From: Sphingomonas sp.
GTDB taxonomy: Bacteria > Pseudomonadota > Alphaproteobacteria > Sphingomonadales > Sphingomonadaceae
Assembly (NCBI GenBank): GCA_030146605.1
Contig: JASLBO010000497.1
Span: 1-10,110, forward strand
Direction of reading: 5' to 3'
DNA: 10,110 nt
Positions within the stretch are counted from its first letter, which is position 1, and every line of letters starts with the position of its first letter. Below are positions 1 to 4,933 of the stretch, piece after piece. The notes below the pieces were generated by a model, which saw only the letters and a list, made by a program, of their open reading frames with translations, had not been told where the DNA came from and did no database searches. The translations under genes were made by a program, and so were the position numbers.

Positions 1-13
1 AACTGGCCCCGGC

Positions 14-976
14 ATGATCCGGAAACCCACGTTCTCGTTTCGCTGCGCGTGGGCGGCGCTGGCGCTGGCCTGCGCTGGCGCGGCACAGGCGCAGGTATCG
101 CTCAGCGAAGGCACGGTGATGGAGGCGGTCGAGCGGCTCAAACCCGGCGAGTTCCTCTGGGCACCCGAAATCGCTCCGGAAGGGCCGCTGCTCCTGATCG
201 TCAATCTCGCGACCCAACGCGCGATCCTCTATCGTAATGGTATTCCCGTCGCGATCTCGACAGTGTCGACCGGCCGTGAAGGCTATCGCACGCCGACCGG
301 TATCTTCACCGTGCTCCAGAAGCATGTGACGCATTTCTCGACCATCTACGACAATGCCCCGATGCCCTATATGCAGCGGCTCACTTGGCAGGGCGTGGCG
401 CTGCACGGCGGAGATCTGCCGGGCTACCCTGCCTCGCACGGCTGTATTCGCCTGCCGCAGGCCTTTGCGAGATTGCTGTTCGGCGTGACGAGATTGGGGA
501 TGACGGTGATCGTCGCCGACAATCCTGCCGTGCCACGCATCGCGCCCGCGGCCGATCTGCTGGGCGCCAGTGAGGGCTCGTCGGGCGAAGACGTCGAATG
601 GCACCCTGAGCACGCGCCGGCGGGGCCTGTCTCGATCGTGGTGAGTGGTGCGGACCACCGGGTGATGGTGCTACGAAACGGTCAGGAGATCGGCTCGGCT
701 CCGGTAACGATCCGCGGCAAGGTCGAGGGAACCACCGCCTATATGCTGCGCGTATTGGGACCTGTGGGGCATCAGTGGTTTTCGGTCGCGCTCCCGGGGC
801 AGACTCCGTCCGCCTCACCGGTCGCCGACCTCGGAAGCCGGTTTGGCGTGGATGCCGGCTTTCGGGCGCGGGTTGCGGAAATCGTTGCACCCGGCACTAC
901 GGTGATCGTCACTGCCGATACGTTGCGCAGCGCGACCAGCCCCGTGCCGCTTATCGAGGCCGAACCGGACCGCTAG
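14..976 (+). CDS. Exported L,D-transpeptidase (YkuD domain) with a degenerate second copy
   Basis: The 320-residue product should be an L,D-transpeptidase, forming 3-3 peptidoglycan cross-links or attaching proteins to peptidoglycan in the periplasm. Residues 1-26 look like a Sec signal peptide: a basic start, a hydrophobic run, and AQA just before Q27. A YkuD domain covers about residues 57-170. Its catalytic signature is visible: H131 in LHGG, then SHGCIRLP with H142 and the nucleophile C144. Residues about 204-303 begin and end like the first domain (GPVSIVV...VLRNGQ, then PGTTVIVTAD, matching GPLLLIV...LYRNGI and LGMTVIVADN). They lack any HGCIR motif, so they look like a decayed duplicate. 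The ATG at 14 gives a complete signal peptide; only 13 bases precede it, so the promoter and most of the ribosome binding region lie outside. The family call is firm; the substrate is unknown. Confidence 0.93.
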   Translation: MIRKPTFSFRCAWAALALACAGAAQAQVSLSEGTVMEAVERLKPGEFLWAPEIAPEGPLLLIVNLATQRAILYRNGIPVAISTVSTGREGYRTPTGIFTVLQKHVTHFSTIYDNAPMPYMQRLTWQGVALHGGDLPGYPASHGCIRLPQAFARLLFGVTRLGMTVIVADNPAVPRIAPAADLLGASEGSSGEDVEWHPEHAPAGPVSIVVSGADHRVMVLRNGQEIGSAPVTIRGKVEGTTAYMLRVLGPVGHQWFSVALPGQTPSASPVADLGSRFGVDAGFRARVAEIVAPGTTVIVTADTLRSATSPVPLIEAEPDR

Positions 977-1015
977 GATGCCGGGTCGGCCGCCAGCAGC
1001 CTTGGTGTCCGTGAG

Positions 1016-1087
1016 GGAAGCCTCAGGTACGGATTTTGCACGCAACTAGTCGACGCGACGAACGACGCGATCAGCGAGGAGGCTTCC
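1016..1087. repeat. Nine-base inverted repeat between convergent genes
   Basis: GGAAGCCTC at 1016-1024 is the exact reverse complement of GAGGCTTCC at 1079-1087, with 54 bases between. It lies between the end of the transpeptidase gene and the end of the leftward hemerythrin-like gene, so it could help end transcription from either side. No T-run follows either arm, so it is not a classic intrinsic terminator. A nine-base match at this spacing can arise by chance in GC-rich DNA. The rest of 977-1215 holds no gene I can recognise. Confidence 0.25.
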
Positions 1088-1215
1088 GGCGAATGATCCA
1101 GGGCGCGCGAGGCAAAGCCGCTGGCGGGGGCTGGGGGGTGGTTCGGGTCTGGCGGCGCGCGGTCCCCGAAACGCATGCTCGCGCACGATGACGCGGTCGA
1201 TCGGCGACGCGAGCC

Positions 1216-1635
1216 TCAGCCGGCCCTGCGCTGCAGCGCCCCGGCAAGGACCAGCAATTCGGTCTCGAGCTGGACGCGATCGCGCAAGCGCGGCAGCATT
1301 GCCTGCGACGCCGCTACGAAGCCGGCACGATCTGCCGCGATGTCCTCCGCGCGCCACAGGGTGCAATATTCACCCCAGTCGCCCTTGAGACGTTCGAACG
1401 TCCGCGTTGCTCGCGTGACGTCGGCCTGGGTTACGCCGGGCTGGACGAGCATCGCCTCATCATAGAGTATTGCCTCCTCGACCTTCAGATGGCCGGCCAC
1501 CGTCTGCACGAGATGCCCGAGCGTTTCCGCCAGATCTGTCGCATCGGCGTTCGCCGCGATCAGCTTCGACAGCCGGGCGGAAAGCAGCTCGATCGCGGCA
1601 TGATCCCGCAGCAATTCGCCGCGAAGATGGTCCAT
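1216..1635 (-). CDS. Hemerythrin-like (HHE domain) protein
   Basis: This 139-residue, mainly helical cytoplasmic protein resembles small hemerythrin/HHE cation-binding proteins, which bind iron and are used in oxygen, nitric oxide or iron sensing and storage. The N-terminal half has H12 in LLRDH, H41, and an HxxxE motif at H49-E53. The C-terminal half (LKGDWGEY near 84-90, MLPRLRDRVQLETELL near 113-128) fits the later helices of this subgroup but has no histidine, so the metal site may be partial or use carboxylates. I chose the ATG at 1635 because AAGGA lies at 1642-1646, six bases upstream. An in-frame ATG at 1680 would add 15 arginine/glutamine-rich residues and has no such site. It follows a small membrane protein on the same strand after 121 bases. 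Family call fairly sure; ligand unknown. Confidence 0.8.
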   Translation of the reverse strand: MDHLRGELLRDHAAIELLSARLSKLIAANADATDLAETLGHLVQTVAGHLKVEEAILYDEAMLVQPGVTQADVTRATRTFERLKGDWGEYCTLWRAEDIAADRAGFVAASQAMLPRLRDRVQLETELLVLAGALQRRAG

Positions 1636-1756
1636 CCTATGTCCTTGCGGGCGCGTTTGCCGTTGGCGTGATACCGTCATCTCGCACCGTACAGGTCAAG
1701 CCGCTTTCGGCGGCAGCTTTGCCGCGCAGCGGAGCGGCGCCTGGCTGGCTCGACGA

Positions 1757-1966
1757 TCACGGCTGTGTCCATGCGATGATGATCAGCCAGAAATCGTCGA
1801 CGACCACCATCACCAGCCTCGCCAGCATGAGCAGCAGGACGAGCAGCAACAGCCATGACGCCGCGACGACGCGCCGGTCGGGGTGGGTCAGTCCTCTCTT
1901 CACATGCCGATGCGACGCGCGCAGCCGTTCCGTCCAGGGTCGGCGCGTGGGCGGGGAAACAGGCAT
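1757..1966 (-). CDS. Small membrane protein of unknown function (69 aa)
   Basis: I do not recognise this protein. Residues 1-33 are strongly basic and proline/arginine-rich, with many histidines and no signal cleavage site. Residues about 35-56 form a very hydrophobic helix (SWLLLLVLLLMLARLVMVVV). After DDFW a second short hydrophobic stretch (LIIIAW) ends the protein, so it has one long membrane helix or a hairpin, with the basic tail probably cytoplasmic. The start is well supported: AAAGGAG at 1974-1980 lies seven bases before the ATG. Upstream, the reading frame runs without a stop into the alcohol dehydrogenase relic, so a 125-residue fused ORF from the GTG at 2134 is formally open. The strong internal Shine-Dalgarno favours the short product. 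The hemerythrin-like gene follows on the same strand. Confidence 0.6.
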   Translation of the reverse strand: MPVSPPTRRPWTERLRASHRHVKRGLTHPDRRVVAASWLLLLVLLLMLARLVMVVVDDFWLIIIAWTQP

Positions 1967-2017
1967 GCAATCTCTCCTTTGAAGCCCGCCGCCTGAGATT
2001 CTGGAGGCGGTGCGGGC

Positions 2018-2134
2018 GGTGCCGCAGATCGTGGTCCTCGTGATCCGCACCAGCGCATCGAGCGGGCCGATATCCGGAACGGGCTTCTCGCCGAGCCCTA
2101 TGCCTCCCGGCTCGAGGAAGATCGTCGCGTGCAC
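2018..2134 (-). pseudogene. N-terminal remnant of a zinc-dependent alcohol dehydrogenase
   Basis: The 39 codons from the GTG at 2134 encode a recognisable start of a medium-chain zinc alcohol dehydrogenase: ATIFLEPGGIGLGEKPVPD followed by LDALVRITRTTICGT. In this family CGT contains the first catalytic-zinc cysteine and is followed by D-x-H and the GHE motif. Here the match stops right after ICGT and the next codons (ARTASRISGG) are unrelated. More than 300 residues, including the rest of the zinc site and the NAD-binding Rossmann domain, are absent, so the product cannot be an active enzyme. It lies downstream of the MBL gene on the same strand. A deletion ending near 2017 is the simplest explanation. 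The frame then continues into the small membrane protein gene. Confidence 0.75.
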
Positions 2135-2237
2135 CTTCGGCCATGGCCAGTTCCTCTTCGCGGCTGACTTTCGCGAAACGCGGGCGATCAGTCGCTACGC
2201 AATGTCCCGCATCGCGTTCAGGCACGCCGTTACACGG

Positions 2238-3830
2238 TCAGCCGCGTTCGCGCTCGAGCGCGCGCTCGGCTGCTTCGAGCGCGCGACGGCGGGCGGCGTC
2301 GGACGGAAGCGCACGCAGCCGCTCCTGAAGCGAGGCGACGAAGGCGCCGTACCGGTTTTGCCAGTCCTCCGGTCCGGCAAGCTCGGCGGCGCCGAGCCGC
2401 GGTTCGCCGATTCTCTGCGCGGGAACGCCCTTGTCGAGCCGGAACCGCTCGCCAAGCAGCGGGACGATTGCAGCGGGCAGGTTGCCGACGCCCGCCGCGT
2501 CCGCGGCGAGCCGTTGGAGCGCGGGCGGTTCGCCATGATCGAGGAACAATGTGCCGGTGACCGGCGCCTGCCTCGCCATCCAGCCGAGCAATGCCTTGTG
2601 GTCGGCGTGCGCCGAATAGCAGTCGAGCACCGCGATCTTGGCCCGGACACGCACGTCATTGCCCATCACGCGCACGGCAGCTGCGCCTGTCTCGAGCACC
2701 GCACCCAAGGTGCCGCGTGCCTGGTACCCGACCATCAGTACAGTCGAATCGGCGCGGGGCAGGTTGCGGACCAGATGATGCCGGATTCGCCCGCCGGTGC
2801 ACATGCCGGAGCCGGCGATGATGATCGCGCCGGTGACGCGGTTGAGCGCTCTGGACTGCTCGACCGAGCTGGTGAACCGGACATGCGCATCGTCGAACGG
2901 CGACTCGCCTTCCTGGTCGGCATAGCGGCGATAGGTATGCGTGACCCGGTCGGCCAGCGGCGAGTCGACGAACACCGGGACCGGGCGCAGCCGTCCGGAC
3001 GCGAAAAGCGCGACGAGATCCGAGAGGACCGCCTGGGTCCGCTCCAGCGCGAAGGCCGGGATCAGCAGATTGCCGCCCCTGGCCAGTGCCGGCTCGACGA
3101 TTGCGGCGAGCAATTCGCGGCGTTCGGCGAGGCTATATTGGACGCGGTCGCGATCGCCATAGGTGGATTCACAGACGACATGATCCCAGCCGCCCTCCGG
3201 CTCGCCGGAACCATCGGGTCCCGCCGCCGCGTCGCCGATATCGCCCGAGAACAGCAGATGCTGCCCGCCGGCGCGCACCTCGACCGATGCCGATCCGAGG
3301 ATATGGCGGGCGTCGGAGAAGCGGATCTCGACGCCGGGCGCGATATCGGCCCATTCGCCGTAGCGAAGCGCCTGGCTCATCGCGACGACGGTCTCGACAT
3401 CGTGATCGTCGTAGAGGGGCTCGAATGCCGGAAATCCGGCCCGGTCAGGGCGGCGGTTGCGTCGCTCGGCGTCCGACGCCTGCAGCCGTGCGGAATCGGT
3501 AAGCAATGGCGCGATCAGCTTTGCCGTCGGCGGCGTGCACCAGATGCTTGCGCGACAGCCCTGCCGGGCGAGCAGCGGAAGTCGTCCGGAATGGTCCAGA
3601 TGCGCATGGGTCAGGATGATCGCGTCAATGTTGCGCACATCGAAGGGCAGCGGCTCATGGTTGAGCGCCTCGAGGCTGCGCGAGCCCTGGAACATGCCGC
3701 AATCGATCAGGATGCGCTGGGCGCCGGCCCTGAGCTCCATGCACGAACCGGTGACCACGCCGGCCGCGCCGTGGAACGTCAGTTCGAGCGAGGATGTCTT
3801 CTCTGGGCGGGAGGAAGCGGGATGGTCCAT
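2238..3830 (-). CDS. MBL-fold / beta-CASP RNase-like metallohydrolase (RNA specificity domain)
   Basis: This 530-residue protein belongs to the metallo-beta-lactamase-fold beta-CASP group related to CPSF-73 and archaeal/bacterial RNases, so a zinc-dependent ribonuclease is the likely activity. Visible in order: FHGAAGVVTGSC near 19-30; D43 in LIDCGMFQG; the zinc motif HAHLDH at 75-80; H176 in ARHILGS; D197 in SGDIGD; ESTYGDR at 221-227; the beta-CASP part with NLLIPAFALERTQ near 254-266, FVDSPLA near 288-294 and AGSGMCTGGR near 339-348; then YSAHADH at 405-411 and LDHGEP at 430-435. All metal-binding motifs look intact. The last 50 residues are an arginine/alanine-rich helical extension. The ATG at 3830 has GAGGA at 3836-3840 upstream. 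The alcohol dehydrogenase relic follows about 100 bases downstream. In vivo RNA target unknown. Confidence 0.92.
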   Translation of the reverse strand: MDHPASSRPEKTSSLELTFHGAAGVVTGSCMELRAGAQRILIDCGMFQGSRSLEALNHEPLPFDVRNIDAIILTHAHLDHSGRLPLLARQGCRASIWCTPPTAKLIAPLLTDSARLQASDAERRNRRPDRAGFPAFEPLYDDHDVETVVAMSQALRYGEWADIAPGVEIRFSDARHILGSASVEVRAGGQHLLFSGDIGDAAAGPDGSGEPEGGWDHVVCESTYGDRDRVQYSLAERRELLAAIVEPALARGGNLLIPAFALERTQAVLSDLVALFASGRLRPVPVFVDSPLADRVTHTYRRYADQEGESPFDDAHVRFTSSVEQSRALNRVTGAIIIAGSGMCTGGRIRHHLVRNLPRADSTVLMVGYQARGTLGAVLETGAAAVRVMGNDVRVRAKIAVLDCYSAHADHKALLGWMARQAPVTGTLFLDHGEPPALQRLAADAAGVGNLPAAIVPLLGERFRLDKGVPAQRIGEPRLGAAELAGPEDWQNRYGAFVASLQERLRALPSDAARRRALEAAERALERERG

Positions 3831-3966
3831 GAAGATCCTCGAATGACTGCGTAAGGCTTGTCAGGCGGACACCAGGCCGGCCGACCACAGGTGATGACCG
3901 GGATGCTAGCGGCCCGCGCCGATGTGCGAACCTCGTATATGTCCGAATGCAACTGCCGAACGCAGG

Positions 3967-4192
3967 TCAGTCGCCATGTTCCGGGTCGGCCTGTGCGGCT
4001 GGCGCATGCCGGTCCAGCCGCGGCCGGAACGCGGCAGGGTCATACGCTAGAAAGGCAGCGATCGTGCCGATGGCCAGCATGACTTTGGCGACATACGTCC
4101 ATCGCGGCGCGCGACGTGCATCGCCTGCCCCCGGGGATGCAGGACAAGGCGCTTGAGAGGAATGCCAGCGCGATCGCGATGACCAGCAGCCA
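3967..4192 (-). pseudogene. Frameshifted tail of a small two-helix membrane protein
   Basis: Two hydrophobic segments lie here in different frames. The first is read from 4192 to 4136 and gives WLLVIAIALAFLSSALSCI. The second, in the frame of the VIT fragment, runs from about 4101 to the stop at 3967, starting WTYVAKVMLAIGTIAAFLAY and ending in a proline/alanine/histidine-rich tail. Joined by one frameshift near 4110-4135 they would make a plausible protein with two transmembrane helices. No start codon is seen in the first frame close to the hydrophobic segment, as if the 5' end was lost where it meets the VIT fragment. The tail does not look like the C-terminus of a VIT protein. I cannot name the parent family. 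Sequencing error is an alternative for the frameshift. Confidence 0.5.
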
Positions 4193-4194
4193 GT

Positions 4195-4386
4195 GGACAT
4201 CGCTCCTGCGACAAGCGCGGCGACTCCTGCGAGAAGGACATTCGACTTGTCGGCCCCTGATGCGGCGACACCGACGATCAGGCTCCCCGTCGAGACGATC
4301 CCGTCATTGGCGCCGAGCACGCGGCGCGCAGCTAGCCGATGCGCCCGACGGCGTGACGTTGGGGGATGGACCCTGGATCTGCGCAT
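4195..4386 (-). pseudogene. N-terminal remnant of a VIT/CCC1-family metal transporter
   Basis: Reading leftward, codons from about 4344 to 4195 give AHRLAARRVLGANDGIVSTG followed by SLIVGVAASGADKSNVLL and AGVAALVAGAMS. This is the conserved first-helix region of VIT1/CCC1-type iron/manganese transporters, usually about 230 residues long. Similarity ends abruptly at GAMS, where AAGEYVSV would be expected, so about three quarters of the protein is missing. The usual HRIGWLRAAVLGAND is also altered to HRLAARRVLGAND. An ATG at 4386 with AGGAAG just upstream is a possible start, so a short non-functional peptide could still be made. It is transcribed away from the UspF-like gene, with about 124 bases between them. 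Confidence 0.7.
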
Positions 4387-4510
4387 CCGCCCTTCCTGCC
4401 ATCCCGGCACATCGCGGAACTACGTAACCTACCCAAGCGCCTTCGCACGCCGTGGCGCTAGGCTTGTGCGCGGCGGGCCCGAACCGGCGCGCCAGGCAGG
4501 GAGACACTTC

Positions 4511-4933
4511 ATGTATCGCAGCATTCTCGTTCCGGTCGACCTTGATCAGCCCAGCTCGTGGGAGAAGTCGCTGCCGACCGCCCTGGCTTTGTGCCGCAGC
4601 TTCGACGCTTCGCTGGCGCTGGTGACCGTGGTGCCCGACTTTGAGCTCATGCTCGAGGCGCAGTGGTCGCCCATCACCTTCCGCGAGTTCGTCGACGCCG
4701 CCACCGTGCGGCTCGCTAGCCTGGCGGAGTCGGTGACGGAGGTCTCGAAGGTCGGGCATCATGTCGAGGCGGGCGGGGTCTATGCCGGCATTCTGGCCGC
4801 CGCGGAGCGCCTCGGAATGGACCTAATCGTGCTTTCCTCACACCGGCCAGCGATGAAGGATTATCTGCTGGGGGCGAATGCATCGCGCGTCGTCCGCCAC
4901 GCGAAATGCTCGGTCTTTGTCGTGCGACCGTGA
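4511..4933 (+). CDS. Universal stress protein, UspF-like
   Basis: The 140-residue product is a single-domain cytoplasmic universal stress protein. It begins MYRSILVPVDL (first beta strand), has a VVPDFE stretch near 40-45, and ends with the signature SSHRPAMKDYLLG (109-121), then NASRVVRHAKCSVFVVRP. The SHRP...YLLG...VVRHA.CSV.VVR form is typical of the UspF class rather than UspA; that class binds ATP. The ATG at 4511 is supported by AGGGAG at 4498-4503, seven bases upstream. Its stop codon TGA (4931-4933) overlaps the GTG start of the P-type ATPase, so the two are very likely one transcript. It may modulate or respond to ion or energy stress together with that pump, but this role is inferred only from the pairing. 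Confidence 0.92.
   Translation: MYRSILVPVDLDQPSSWEKSLPTALALCRSFDASLALVTVVPDFELMLEAQWSPITFREFVDAATVRLASLAESVTEVSKVGHHVEAGGVYAGILAAAERLGMDLIVLSSHRPAMKDYLLGANASRVVRHAKCSVFVVRP

Noticed and set aside
1046..1366. A minus-strand open frame of 106 codons running past the hemerythrin-like stop
   Set aside because: It overlaps the hemerythrin-like gene in another frame, has arginine/alanine/proline-rich composition and no recognisable product.
1470..1982. A 170-codon plus-strand open frame
   Set aside because: It is opposite the hemerythrin-like and small membrane protein genes, both with clear ribosome sites and sensible composition; the plus frame is serine/arginine-rich without family resemblance.
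2010..3854. A 614-codon open frame on the plus strand
   Set aside because: It is antisense to the MBL gene, which has all its zinc motifs and a good ribosome site; the plus-strand translation shows no family features and arises from GC-rich codon bias.
4835..4873. Apparent loss of the G-x2-G-x9-G ATP motif in the universal stress protein
   Set aside because: The SHRP...YLLG arrangement is the normal form of the UspF class, so it is not evidence for a defective protein.
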